64,000 nucleotides of DNA. Source: Juglans regia (lineage: Eukaryota; Streptophyta; Magnoliopsida; Fagales; Juglandaceae). The notes under the pieces are model-generated. The model was not told the DNA's origin, made no database searches, and saw only the letters and a program-made list of their open reading frames with translations. Below, piece by piece: positions 1 to 15,500 of this stretch; position 1 is the first letter of the stretch; each line of letters starts with the position of its first letter. The stretch is taken from the NCBI RefSeq assembly GCF_001411555.2, contig NC_049901.1, positions 11,356,681 to 11,420,680 of the forward strand, in the 5' to 3' direction. The position numbers and the translations under genes were made by a program.

Positions 1-522
1 CATCAAACTTGTTTTAGGGAAATTCTGGAAGTTTGTAACTAAAATACATGGGATAAATGCATTAATTGCTTTGCTTTGAAAATTTCCCTTTCCAAAGTTC
101 AATAAACTAAATTAACATGATGGATGTCCCAGAAAGTTGCATCCAGGTGAATGAACAGTACCGTTCACTATATCCACATATGTATTGATAAGTAAATATT
201 AATCAGCTGGAGCACTATCCTCGTCAAAGCCAACAGAGTCATAGCATTTGGCCAAATTAAATGATCCTGCACAAACAACTAAGTTGTTCTAGCTTGATAA
301 GGATTTGTTGAGATTTATTTTAAATACTGAATTGAAAATCTTCTATTCCACACAAAGATAAAGGCAAAGTGAGAAATTTTTGAGCAAGGCAGACTCTTTC
401 TTATATCTCATTAGAATCATATTCTGAACTGATGCCAAAGACTTGGTGTGATGTCAATTGGAAAGCTGCTATGTGAGATAAAAGAAGAATCAAGAATAAT
501 GAAATTATTATAAATTCTTTAC

Positions 523-3500
523 TTTAATGAAAGTTCCACTAATATATTCAGCAGCTTCTCTCCCCAAGTTCATGGCAGCCTCCACAGTGTCAACCCCAAA
601 TTGTACCATAACTGAATCTGTGTCCCCATATATAACCTGATACCATACAATTACTAATTCAATCCATGTTTGAAGAGACTAAGGTATTAAAGAAAACAAG
701 AATAAAATTAAATGGAAAGACCATGGGCATTAACAAAATCATACTACTAATTCCATCCATATATGTACAGAGAGAACGATGACGTGCATCATGCATTCCT
801 AATGCAAAACTTCAATTCCCAAAATGAAGGCAAATACAATGTGCAGCAGTTGCAGTTCTGTTGTGCATATGAAATCAGAAACAGGACAAGGCACCCAAAA
901 CCACTCAAGAGTGAATAGAAAGCAGCAATAAAGCCTAAGAAAGACGAAAACTTTCTCCAAGCTGATATGGGTTCCACATCCTCATACTGATTCTCCATAG
1001 AATAGTACTTCTAAACAAAAAATACAAGTGTTTCATCAATCCCAAACCATAATGCCACCAGAACCATTGTACTTCAATATCTATTTACTATCTCATACTG
1101 ATTCTCCATAAAATAACAAGAATGGATTCTGCGTGTAATCTTAAAACATCTCCTAGAAAGGTATAAACTTTTTGTGAATTATCATCCCCAGAAAAAAGTG
1201 AATTAACACATATAAGACACCTGGAATCCAGGCTACCTCAACGACAGACGTACCATGCATAGCCCTTGATTAGAGTATTATTCAACATTAGAAAAGAAAA
1301 GTCTACACAAAATACCTCAGCGTTGTGTTCATAGCCCCCAAGCATTGTAAATTTATCTTCAACAAGTTTTTTGGTGTGCTCAATCATTTGTCGACCTTTA
1401 CACAGCAACCAAACCATGCAAACAATTAGAACTCGAAATGATTAGCATTTTAGCTCATGCAGAGAATAACCAGTTTTTAACTGTACCATAGCTTGTAACA
1501 CTTGAAGATATCTCTAAGCAAGGTAACTGACCAACAGTAGCTCCAGTGAATCCATATACAGAATTTGCACTTATCTGAAAACAAAAAGAAGACATCAGAG
1601 AACTTAAAATGCATGGTAACTGACTATTCTTGAATGGTGAGCACACGCAAGCACAAGAAACTACCACAGAACTTCAATAAATTAAAAATGCAAAGCTCAC
1701 CTTCAAGGCCAGCTGTCGACCATCTAGCACAGCCTTCTCAAGTGGATCTTTCGCTTCCTATAATAAAAGTGGAGATGACAATCATTTACATGCACAAAAC
1801 GCCAAGAAAACAGCTTGATCACAATGCATGCTAAAGTTTATATAATGGCAGCAAAAACACAAGTAAAAGGTAATTACCTTCAAATCTGCCTTTGCTCTCT
1901 TACGAGCTGTAATCAGTTCTTCAAGAATTTCAGGAAGTATTCCCTGAGATATATTTTTTCTTATAAGTAAGAAATTTATTAAAAACCACATAATTAGGCA
2001 TAGCCCAAGTACACAGGAAGTATACAAGAGAAAACACCTAATTACAAACTAAAGCTGAAAAACAGCACGAAAGTCAATGAAACTAAATCCATCTATTACA
2101 AAACCGAAGCCCAAAGCAACAAAGTATGAAAAAAGAAGCCCTAATCCCATCCACCGAGCGTTCTCTATTATCAAAACAGCGTCCATTCCTCTCATTCCAA
2201 ATACACCACATAAGACAGAGGAATCATCTTCCAAACAGCCGATATTTGACGATTTCCTTGAATCCCTCTCCAACAGGCCAAAAGATTCCCTACACTCTTA
2301 GGCATCACCCAAGAAATTCCAGACTTGACAAAGACCTCATCCCACAAAGCCCTCGACACATCACAATGAAGAAGAAGGTGATTTACCGATTCTCCACACC
2401 TTTTACACATAAAACACCAATCCATTACAATGATTCCACGCTTTCTCAGCTTATCAATAGTAAGTATTTTCCCATGAGCAGCCAACCACCTGAAGAATCG
2501 GACCTTGAGAGGCACCTTGCATCTCCAAATATTTTTCCGAGGGAAAAAATCACTACAAAAATGTGGCACCAAGACTTTGTACAGAGATCTAACCAAAAAA
2601 TTCTTATTACCAAGCTGATTCCAGATTAATCTGTCCTCCCCTCCAGACTGCACTAGGCAGGTCAATCGAATCAAACACAAGCCCATCAACTTTGGGTCTC
2701 CAAGAAAACTGCTCCATAAGAAGTTTTTCATAAAAAGGATAATGTAATCCTTAATAGTTGAATGACCCATAAGAACACTACCATCTAAGTGGAGCACCTC
2801 AATTGCATTATTTCTTCTATGAGAATTAGCAACTCTATGAAAGAATTTGATGCACTCCCTAGACTTTTGTCACCATGAAATCTCCTTCATAAGAGTAATT
2901 TTTTCCAGATCAGAAGCAACATTGAGTTTCCTTAACCTTCTCATCAATCGAGAGAACCCCTACATCCTCTTTTTCATCAAATCTTTGCAACTCCTCGAAA
3001 AGAGACTTTCTTTGATCCCCAATGTTCCCAAGCACCTCCTTAATTCCATTTCTTCAAGTCATTCTTCAAAGCTAAGACAAAGCTAGGTGTACCTGATAAC
3101 TGATAAGAGGACCACCACACTCTCACCTTATCTACAAAACCATCAACTTTGAGCCACATGTTCTCGAATTTAAAATATCTCTGCCCCTTATGAATATCCT
3201 CACAATCAAGAAAGATGGGAAAATGATCAGAGCATAATCTAGACAGGCGTTTTTGACATAATTCAGGAAAATGCGCCTCCCAAGAGGGAGAAACAAGAAA
3301 TTTGTCTAGCCTAGACCATGCCCTTCCATTCAACCAAGTGAAATCACCCCTTGCCAAAGGTAAATCAACCAAGCCCAGATCAAAGATTAAATCTGAAAAA
3401 TCAACTATGGCTGGACCAATGTTGGAATCCCCAACCTTTCACTCGAAAACCGAGTGATATTAAAATCTCCTCCAATACACCACGGGCCCTCCCACCAACT

Positions 3501-6500
3501 TCACAAACCAGCAATCTAATCCCAAAAAAACCTCCTGTCTCTGTCAACATTGGGCCCATACACACCAGCAAAGGCCCATCCAAACCTATCATTTACATTC
3601 TAGAAAGAGCAAGCCACAAGAAAGTCTCCAACATACTCATCCACCAGTTACAACTCTCTTGTCCCACATCAAAATAATACCCCCCGAAGCCCCTGAGAGG
3701 CCAGCGAGACCCATCCAACATATGAACATCCCCACAAACTTCTGATAATGTTTCTATCAATGAACTTCAATTTGGTTTCCTGCAAACAAATGATGTCTAC
3801 TTTCCATTCCCGAATCAGATTTCTTATGCAAAGACGCTCACAGTTTATTCAACCCCCGTACATTCCAAGAAAGGATCTTTGGCTTCATAAATCACTGCTG
3901 ATTGCCCTGTCTTTTTGCCTACCTTTGCTTGCACTACCATCCCTTACATCATAATTGATAGTGCATGACAATCTCTTAAGCTCTCTTTCTTTTTTTGAAA
4001 GCCAAAAGAGGTTGTCCCACCTCAATAGCAATGAATTGTTCTTCAAAATCCTCACAAGAAATCCCTACACAGTCACGGATTTCATCCACCTTCTGTAAAA
4101 CCCAATCAGAATGTAAACCAACCCAAGAATGAGTTGGAGGCAAAGAGCAAATGGGACTAGGCTCATCCCCCATATCTTCCACTCCATTAATAGAAACACC
4201 CACCCTAGACCCCCTGCATACCAACTGCAAATCATGCTCATCATCAGACTCAACATCGGAAATCACCAAATCTACATCCTCATTTGTACACAAAACCCTA
4301 GAGAAATCCTCCTCATCGATAATCTGACTAGACACTCTCAGAATCGTCATTCATGACAACACCAGAGACAGAGGTGTGCAATTGGTTACAATCGGGGTGA
4401 GATGAGAGGCCATGTGAAACAGAGATCAACGCTTGCAAAGGAGCTAGAGGGTCGCCGACGACTGGTGACATGTTTTGTGACGACGGAGAGGTTCCCTCAA
4501 CAACCACCGGCAATGACTAAGACCTATTAACGTTAGTGCCCGAGGAAGAGGCACCTGGATGAGCTTTAATCATTGGCTCTGACATAGGAAGAGGGTCATC
4601 GACGACCGACGACAAATTCTGTGACGACGGAGAGGTCCCCTGAGCAACCACCGACGACGTCTGAGTCAAATACGCATTCGTGCCTAAGGAAGAGGCACCA
4701 GGATGAGCATTGACCTTCGGTGCTGGCGTAGGTAGAGTCACCAGCTGTCAACGACAAGTTCTATGACGACCGAGGAAGAGGCACCAAGATGAACATTGAC
4801 CATCGGCGTTGGAAAAGGAAAAGGAAAAGGGTCTCCAGCTGCAGGCGACAAGTTCTGTGACAACGGGGGGTCCCTAAGCAATCATCTGCAATGTCTGAGT
4901 CGTATTTGCAATCAAGTCCAAGGGAGAGGACCCGGAGTGGGCTTTGACCCGCCATGATAGAGAAGCAGGCTTCAAGCCCAAACCATTGCCTCCAACATTG
5001 TCTTTCAAACCCGGCCCATCGCCCCTACCAGTTGCAATCTGAGGCCCATATGCTTTAGAGGAACTTAAGTGACTAGGGCCTTTCAAAACACTACTTAAGC
5101 CCATAACCAAGCCCAAGCCCGAATCAATTTTATTCATCAAGTCATTGATCTTTTCCAAAACACACGACAACTCATCTCTAGCTGCCCACAACATCCCTTC
5201 GACTTCCTCCACTGACAGGATACACAGAATGCTAACGGCCAACCCCACAAGCCTCCTTATGATGCCATTTGTCAACACGTGAAGAGAATTTCCATTCATT
5301 TTAAACTTCACCACCAATCGCCTTCCCCTTCCTCTGACCATCACCCTCCATACCATTAAAACTATTACCTACTGGAGGAGATACCGGTTTCTTCAAGATC
5401 GACGCAAATGATGCACTGTTTGGGAGGAAGACCCTTCCCGCTGATGACATGCTACTTCGCCCCTTCCCATGCCGTTCCTTAACATTGATAGCCTGAGCAT
5501 ATTGGACTATGTTTTCCTCTTCCCGAACAAAGACTTCAAAACCAGCCATCGAACGCATGAAAAACGCGAATTCTTCACAACCTCTACCATGTAAACCTTT
5601 GGGAATAAACAAAGAGCCCCTTTTGCTCCCATTCCCATACTCATCCAATGACAAAAAAGACCCCTTGAATTAGCATGACGCTGAATAATCACAACTCCAT
5701 TATATCATTATAATGGACATAAACTTGTATAAAAACTAATTAAATTCAATCATTCACTCATGTCTACCATAATGTTTATATATATAATAGAGTTTTAAAA
5801 AACTCACCTTTTGTAAATTTGATTTAATAAATGTTTCACCAGATGGAGTTTTGTTGACACATTCTGGGGGAAGGTTAAGTTTGCGAACATCCTCCGGTGT
5901 CACCTTCACAAAGACCATTAGGAATTAGTTTTTGCTCCGATAAAAGCTTCTACATTATAACTTAATTCATGTCAAATAATAGCATAGTTTCCAAGCAAAA
6001 AAATCCTGGTAGCAAACAGAAATGATAGCCAGAACAATCACCAGAGTGCAGTAACATAAATTATATGCCATCATAATAGATGGATACAAGGATGCAAAAT
6101 CCAAGGTTGCAATTGGCTTCTCATAAAATCCTGCCCTTGCCTCCAAAACCTGCATTTTGTACATCCCAAATATCAAAGCACATTAACATATGATATGATT
6201 TTCAATAGGAGTTTTAAATGAAAGACATGTCAACAAAAAAAAGTGGGAAAGGGGGGGGGGGGCACAATGCAAATTCATGTCAGAAACATTTTTATGTAAA
6301 TATCAGAACTCTCAAAGTAGAACAACATTCTTATTATTGTGTGTACCAGCGTTCTTATTATATTAAATTGTATGCATTCAGAAGTTTATGATTTTTCACC
6401 CTAGACACCACAGAGCTTGATTGCCAAGGGGTGGGGAATGAGATGGGATGAGAATTTTGTGAATAATGAAATGGTTTGTGAATAATAGTGAATTGGTTTG

Positions 6501-9500
6501 AGTTAAGATGTTCTATTGAGTTTTGAAAAAGAAGAAAACATTGACTAAAAGTATTATAAAGTTAAAAATATTGTTAGAATATAATTTTTTAATATTATTT
6601 TTATTTTGAAATTTTAAAAAGTAGTATTATTTTTTGTGTTTTGTTTGAAAGTTTGGAAAAGTTGTAATGATTAGGTAATGATTAGATGAAAAAATTAAAG
6701 ATTTTAAATTAAAAAGTGTGTTTGAGTGATATTTGGGAATAAAATTATGAGAAATTTTGAGATGAGATGAGATGACTTTCCCAAACAAGCCCCAAGTCTT
6801 TCCCCCTTTGGTTACCTAGTATTGAATTTTGATTGGGACGAGAGAGAAAGGAAGAAATATTATTTTTTCAAAAAAAAAATTATAAGCAAAAAGGTTAGGA
6901 GGGGGCAACCGAAGGGGACTTCCCTAACTGGGCATGGTCATAGTAGCATCCTACCTGCGGGGAACCGAACAATATGGGCCTGGGCGTTCCCTTAAGTCAG
7001 GTTTGAGCTATAGCTTAGACCCCAACCCTTCTAGGGAATTCAATGAATCCTTAGGCAGCTAATACCAATAGTCTAAGGTGAATCCTATTCAGATTTGAAG
7101 CCATGAGCTAATACATGCCAAACCACTTGGGAGTAACCTAAAGACCATTGAGCCAGCACCCCTGGTGGTATTTCAACTAACTTTTGCAAACTAAAATGAA
7201 ATCAGCAAGCATACAAAGCTCTTTAAGCATCCACTCTCTAATATTCCATAGGCTTATATACCTCTTCACCATGAAAGTCAAGATTTTGATACAGAAAATA
7301 CAAATACTGCAGAACCAAAGTAAAAAGAAGATAATTGCACAGGGGCAGGGGAACAGCAATGGGGTGTGCGGATCCGGTTATGTAAAGAACATCTTCACAT
7401 GTACAACCAAAACAGAACAATAAAAGTAATGTACAAAACCATTATCTGTAGTTGAAGGCATATGCCATGCCTCTAGGTAGTTTCTTAGAGGGCCACAACC
7501 CCAATCATTTGATACTCCATTAAAGTTCTTCACCGTAAGATCATTATCAGAAATAATAGAGGTAGTTTCCATAGTAACACTTATTATACAAAAATAAATA
7601 AACAAATAAAAGGTCCATGTTACATTCTAATCCCAGTGCACCTGTAGCATGGCATACAATCATCATACTTCTCTTGTTGCTTCCATTTATGCATCAGTCA
7701 CCTCATTATACTTATCCAACAGTAAACGAATAAAAAAAGCAGAAATACCAACTTTAATGAGAGCGAGAGAGAGAGAGAGAGAGAATAAAAGGATCTGCTC
7801 ATGCATTGATAAGTCAATACTCTGAGTAAGGGGGAAAGTACCTATAAAAGCAAAGAAAATGTTTACTGATTAAAAATAGCATGTCCAAACTCAGAAAAAA
7901 ATTAATCTTCCAAGTTTTTCTTAAAAAAGAATTATGAAAAAGAGAGCCAGTTCATGACTACAATTGATAATAGTCAAAATGCATAAAACAAACAAGGCCA
8001 ATTAAAGCATTTTACAAAAAATATTTCTTATCTACTGGAATGTTTTATGGAGTTCCTATCTATGTAATCTAAAGCTTTGGAACTTGCACTTAATATTGTT
8101 ATATTTGTGAAATTTACCATAAGTCAACCTGATTAGGACTTGATAATCCTTGTACACTTCCATTCTAAATCATAAACGCAATCGGTCAAGTTCACAAAAG
8201 ATGCAACACCAATAAAATCACTGCATAATTGTTGCTTAATAATGCAAGCATTATGAATTTACATCCCAAACATGAGGATGCCAGCTAAATTAATTGCAGC
8301 ACATGAAATTACTGTAAATTAGAATGTTGACTTACAGTAGCACCTTCATAAGTTCCTTGTTCAGATCCTGCATGTTTGACATTTGGAATCACAAGGCCCT
8401 TTTGCTTTGCCTTCCGAAGAAGTTGAGAAAGTACCTGAAAAAGAAAGGGTTCATATTCTACAGTTGGGCAACTTTCACCATTCTGTGTATATATGGGAAA
8501 CTCATAAGCTGAGGAGTTTATCATACTAACCTTGATGCTCTGTCCTCTTGAAAGCAGAAAAGAGATAGGAACACCTGTTACTCGAGCCATCTCCACGTAG
8601 TTGTAGATGAACATCAATTTGTCCAAAAGCCGCTGTGGGAGATAAGCATCCTACAATAAAAAATATTGGATCATTCATTCAGTTGCATTGCATGAGCATT
8701 TTGTGACTGATTTTTCTTTCAAGTAAGCAAGCTGTATAGTGGATGTGATAGGCACAAATTATAGTGAAATGTAGTGTGATGAAATAATTAACAGAGAAAA
8801 TTATTACAGAGAGGGAGGCATCCTCGATTATTCCTATAAAATCTAGGGCGTCTTCACAAGTTAAATTTGTATCACAAACCACTCCACAAAAAGACTAGGA
8901 ATAAATGGTTAAACAAATGGACATCTAATATAACTATACCACCAAAATTTACCTTCCAATGTCAAGAGCAAACAAAAAAAAAAAAAATTGATGAATAAGA
9001 AAATTTTATTGAGACAAGAAACAAGGCAAAGCCAAGTACACAGGAAGTATACAAATACTAAACATAGTTACAAGTCAGGAACTAGAAAAAGAAACAAGAA
9101 AACCATGGACACTGGTTCCATTAAAAACAATGGCCGAAGCCCACTGAAATAAGGAATTAAAGAAAAACGTCTAAGTTCATCCATCGAGCATTCCTTATCT
9201 TTAAAGCATCAACCATTCCTCTCAACCCAAATACACCACACAAGGCATAAAGGGATCATATTCCAAACAGCAGCAATTTGCGAATTAACCCTTCATCCTC
9301 TCCAGCAACCAAAATGATCCACCACCCTCCTAGGCATCACCCAAACCATTCCACTCCTATTAAACACTTCATCCCATAACACCCTAGTCACCCCCACAAT
9401 GTAATAATAAATGATCCACCGATTCACCAGATTTCTTGCATAAGAAACACAAATTCATGACAATTAATCCACGTTTCCTGAGATTGTCCAAAGTCAAAAT

Positions 9501-12500
9501 CTTCCCTAAAGAAGCAGACCAGCCAAAGAATGCAACCTTTGAAGGCACCTTGCTCTTCCAAAAACTCTTCCAAGGAAAAGAGTGTACCCCATTCGGCCTA
9601 TACAGCATCTTGTACATACAAAGAACGAACTGAAAAGCAAAACTTAGATCCAGTTGATGGTCTCCATAATTATTTTATATAGTCCCTCGCTTCAGTGAAA
9701 ACCGATATAGATCACAGAGAACTTAATGATAACTGCGGTAAAGGCATGATGGCATGACATTTCCCCACTTAAAAATAAAACACAGCACTGTATGGATTAC
9801 ACATTCCTTCCAATGGTAACCTATTAACCTTCGTTAAAAAGTGGGTAGAGCTAAACATTAAAAAAATATGTTTGCACTGAAGATACATGGCAATAAGGTA
9901 TTTGCTCAATTATGTTAAGCAAAGGCAGCACTTAAATAAGGCAAAGAAGCATACACAATGCAAAAGGCAAAGAAGCATACACAAAGCAAAAGGTGGGATG
10001 GGAAAGAAATCACAATATAGAGAAACTAGAATACGCACCTTCAAACAATATACAGCAAGCCGTCTCCTGGTTTCAGCGTTTCCATTCTGAAGATCAGATA
10101 TTATTGAATGGTGTACATCCTCTTTCTGCACACAAGGAATATGGCAACGGCAATATCAACACTAGGTATTGATGAGTATTTTGAGGTAAGGAAAAAATCA
10201 AACAAAAGGATACAAAAGACGGTTAAGAGGAATTAGAAGATTCATGGATTATAGTGACAGACAAGAGATTGGTTAAGCAAAACAGAAGTAAAACCTCATA
10301 CATGCACACATACACACACATGCCACAAGCAAGAAAGCTATTTTTTCGCATATCAATCCATGCTTTTAGGGCCCCAATCGTAAACATAAGCACAAGCAGC
10401 AATAAAACCCTGTCAATGGCATTATGAACACAACCTCATATATAAGCAAAACAAGCAATCTGTCAAAAGCGACAAAGAGAAAGGAAATATGAGCAGACTT
10501 CCCAGGACCACTAGACCCAACCAGTCAGGCGTTATGATTGGGATCGTGCTATAAAAGGTACTAGATGCTAAAATTTCAGAGATAAAATTCTCAATGCTTA
10601 ACAAGAAGTTATAAAACTGTTTATTTAATAAAGAAGAGGAAAAAGAAGCAGATAACAAAAATCGATTGCCAACGTGATGATGGAGGTCTGCAATATGACA
10701 GTGAACAGTGAAGGAAGCCCATAATATACCGGGAAAAAAAAGTAATCCTAATTTGACCTCACCTTTAGCAAAATAATAGGCTTCAGCATGCCAACAATCT
10801 TATTAATCACACTGAAATTCTAATTATGGAGCCATACGCTCACAGATTTACTGTCGGTCAATCAATAATGAACACAAACCTTCATGATGATGATAGCATC
10901 CCATGGAAAGAATGGCTCCATATTTAATTCAAACAAATCAACCAAAAAGATCACATAACTAAATAGCATGGGATTCGTCAATTTGACCTTCAGATGATAA
11001 AATGTAAATGCTAGAAAATACAGACAATAAAATGTTCAACTATGCATCAATGAGAGATATTTCTTTTACCTTTCCCAACCAAGAAGGCAATGAGATTGAT
11101 TAAATAGAAAAATCCATATATAAAAGATGCAATATAAAATACCATGGAATGGTGCATGTACAGATATACAGAACTAAGAAAGCATTAGTTTCATACAACC
11201 GTCTCTAAAGCATTGTTTAGGGCCACACAAACTGAACTAGAGTTTATTAAAGTAATCTCCAACTGCAAGAAAGTGCACAATGCTCATCCCATGTTAGTTT
11301 TACCTGAATCCTTCAATTTTCTTCCTGCATATCTACTGTTATATATTTACAACTAATACAAACAAATAACAAAGGGGATGATGCATACTTAAAATCAAAG
11401 AACAAAATTTACCTGCTTGGAAAGGAAGTGTGCAGAAACAGAATTCAATGAGTAAGAACTTAATTTATAATCCCGTTGCACAGCCTGCAATAAAAGATAA
11501 CGAAATAAATTATTTGTTGTTAGTCTATATCATATATGATAGATGAAGCACACCATCTTAAGCAAACAAAGGCTTAGGACAAAACCTGGAGCAAATCAAA
11601 TTGAACCCTCCCTTCTACTGTCACTTCTTTACTTTCCCTGGTTCCCATCTGTCTGTGAAACCAACAAATATCAAAAAAATGTTCCCAGAAGTCAACAAGA
11701 ATTCTATAAAGGCAGAAAATAATGCCAAAAAACTATTTTTCCATGAAAAGTTTAGCAAAGAAGCAACAAGTTTAGCAAAACAAAACCCCTACTTCAAGTC
11801 ACCTATACCATTAACTTCATTTTTATGTGCAAAAATATTAATTAATTCAATTGGAATGGGTTTACCTTGAAGAAAATGTTGTATCTTTGATCCGAACTCT
11901 GCTATTCCTGATGCGGCCCAATATTGGAAATTCTGCAATTCCCAAGGTCTCAGCCCTCTGAAGACCATAAAAACAGGATTGTGAGATTAGCTGTAATTTA
12001 GAAAACGTCTTGGAAACTTGGCATTAAAAGATGTAAATTGTAATGAAAGATACAGCGATAAAGATACTAAAACAATGTAGAGGAAATTTACAATGAAAAA
12101 TCTGCATCAACACTCAGAAAGTCCAATATGTCAATTACCTCAATGAGATATGGCAAATCAAATTTACAAATGTTATATCCAATTATGATATCAGGGTCCA
12201 CTTCACGGATAAAGTCCTGCAAGAAAACCTACTTATTAGACTATAAACATGCATAGATAGACCGTTAATACATTTAAGTTCTACTATACATTGGCTACAT
12301 TTTTTATCAGTAAATAATAAATTTTATTAATGGAAATAGGCTTGGCTACATTTCTATGGAAAAGAAGATTCATAAAAAATTGAAGGGAAAGTAAAAACGA
12401 TACATCTTTCACTACTTACTACATTTCTATCAAAACTAATCCATCAATGCACAATAGAGACGATAATCGGCACCATTACATAAAGAATTTTTCTTCACTC

Positions 12501-15500
12501 TGTCAACAATTCATATGCACGGTTAATCATAATTTAATGGGCTTTATTTCGATAACCCTGTCCAAAAGAGAGCTAAGTTAGCTTGATCTATGAATTCCAT
12601 CATAGATTATTAGTGTTTTTGATGTTTTCCTAATTGTTATTATTAATCTAATTGGGTTTAGCAAATATAGTGACTGTATCCTCTTTTTAAGCTATAATAA
12701 TAAAAATTTCAACACTCCATTAATTTTCGTTTTTGAAGTTCATTTTTTTATACAGAATTGAACCATATGTTAAATTTAAGTTACACACAATGTAGCATTC
12801 TGTAATATTGTACCACTCGTAGCTATTTATCTGATTAATATTTTTTTAAACTGCTGTTGGGTTAAATATCACCCACGAACTTATCATGAATAAAAATTGT
12901 GTTCATTGGATGTCAGTCTCTATCCAATACGAAAATTACATACCCAGTATATTTTAAATAGATTAAGTTTTTCCCGAAAGAGGTTTTTATCTCCAATGAT
13001 CTTGATATTTGATGAGCATGATAAACATGGCAACACAATGAGGAATTGATGGTATGCTACAAAACAGTTTGGTGACTACAAGTTCACAACTACACTCACA
13101 AAGCATATTACTCTCTCAACTTTGACAATTTCCCTTGTCTTCAAATTAAAAGGTCAATTAAAAAGTAAAATGTAAAATTCAAAGTTTCAATGACGAAGAT
13201 AGACTGATAGCTTAAAGAATCTAATATCAATAAAAATAAAACTAGAATGCCGTCATCATAGAAGTGGTAACAGAAATCCATAAGCACTCTTGGACAATGC
13301 AAGACACAACACACCATCGCATATGATATAGCTAGTTTTAAAAATATGGGACTCACATCCACATATAATTCAAACAATCAATGGGAAGATCAAGGCCAAG
13401 GGCAAACAAATTTTGTACAGTTATTTTTTATAAGTAAAAATTAACTGTACAAAATCTTACAGTTAATTTAACTGCGTATAGATAAAAACCATACTCTCCA
13501 AGCTAACAAAACTTTTCTCTCTGTATCAAAAGGCATCACGTCAACACCAACTATTGAAGAGCATGAGTTAAGGGTCATCACATTCCGAATAAATGGCTGG
13601 TTCTCTCCCTGCAAAGTTACTAGATTTGCCACCTAAAAAGAAATGAGCAATTTCACTTCAAAAAGCATAAAACAAAATGATATTATAAAGCAAGTAAATT
13701 CTCTTCCTCAAATAAATCAAATAGATGACAAAGAAGAACCTGGATAACGGGATCATGGGTAGGCTCGGGAAAATGACCTTTACGACCAGCACACTCTATG
13801 TCAAAACTAAGTACGCGAAACGGAGCCATCTTTGAGAATTCCCCTTCTGGGGTATGGCTGATCAGCTCTGAATACCTAGATAAGTTGTTAAGGAAGGTTC
13901 TTCATAGGAAGAAAAAGTCTCAATAAGAAACATGACTGGACCCTTCTCCTAAGTGATACAATTACCTATCATCCTTGAGGATACAGGCAATCAAACTCTA
14001 ATTGACAGTAAGACAAATTCTTTGCTGTCTTCTTATATTTTCCAGCAGGAACTTCAATCCAATTCCCACCAACAATGTTGCGGTCAATCATAAAACGAAG
14101 AGCAAAAAGAACATTGCTTTCATATGTAATGAAGCTCTTCGTTCCAAAACCATCAATTTGTATGCCTCTATCAAGAATACCTGTCAATGTTTTAGCATGT
14201 TGACAAGAAATCATATCACTTACAAGTAAATTTCTATTAAGAATAAGCCTCTTGTTTTAAACCTTCAAAGCAACTGCATAATTATATAAATTACTCTATT
14301 AGCTACATGAGGACAAGATTATGCTGAATAAAACCCGTATCAATAGAATATAGGAAAGAAAAATAATACAAAAAGAGAAAATGAAAGAGAATAAAAAACT
14401 AATCTCAAAGATTATTTTTGTCATTATCCATCCATGAATGCATTTCCCATGCAATTCATTAAGACAAAATATATATATATATATATATATAATTTTCACA
14501 AGTTTTTGATCCTTATGTTCATAAATCTAAATTTATACCTCGGCAGCTGGTCACCATTGTTGGCAAGGCAACGACAATTTTGAGAAAAGGTTGAGAAGTC
14601 TGCTGCTGGTAGTACATAATACTCTTTTTCTCCACTAATTCAATACGACGGATATATTTGGGTACCTTACCATTCCGATTCACCTCTTTCATCCTTGCCT
14701 GAAGCATCACCAAACAATACAAGTGTATCATGATGAGTCAATGCTTTTTTTTCTCTTTCAATCAGTGGAATTACGGCAATTTAATGTATATAATTTCCCT
14801 GTAAGTGACGAATGAATACCTCAAGAATTTGATGAAACCGAGAGATATCATCAGGGCCCATTCCAGGCAGGCAGCTGATGTAAAAATATGGCTCAAACCC
14901 ATGAACATGGCAGCAAACGCTATGCCCTAGCAGATTGCCAAAAAAAGGTAAAGATTTTATTATATTGATGGGGAATGTTTTAGAAGAAATTACCACAGTG
15001 AAGGGTATCTTTCAGTGCTCATTACTTCTTATAAACATAAAACACTATAAATTTTGCAACTATAAAAATAAAAATAAAAAATTGCAACTAATTATCTAAA
15101 CTATTTTCTAATCTGGATTTGGTAACCGAATGGTTGGAGTCTGAATTTATGAATTACTCGGGAAAGATTTTTCAAATGAAAAATTTACTAATTTCTATCA
15201 GTTCGACTTGGTTTGAAAAAAAAATTGCGAATGTCAGTTTGCTTTGTGAAAAATTGAGTGAATATGTGAAAGCTCGGCAATCGTGACAACTTGGGAATGC
15301 AGCTGAGTAAAAGGTCACTCTTTAAATGATTAAATAAGCAGTAATTCGCCTTTTGCTGGTAATCTATTCTCCGAACATAAATAAGTTAATTTCTTTTTAA
15401 AATTTTTGTCGTGACGTTCAGTTCGAAAATTAAGCAAAACGAGAGTTGAAAAGAACTATAATGAGTTACTAACCTTCCCTAGTAACACCGAAAATTCGGA

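Noticed and set aside
2126..2629. 167-codon open frame on the plus strand
   Set aside because: It overlaps the LINE zf-RVT domain on the minus strand, which has clear family motifs; the plus frame has none.
6245..6263. G-run as a quadruplex-forming signal
   Set aside because: A single homopolymer of about 12 G in an intron; likely a slippage product, no further structure seen.
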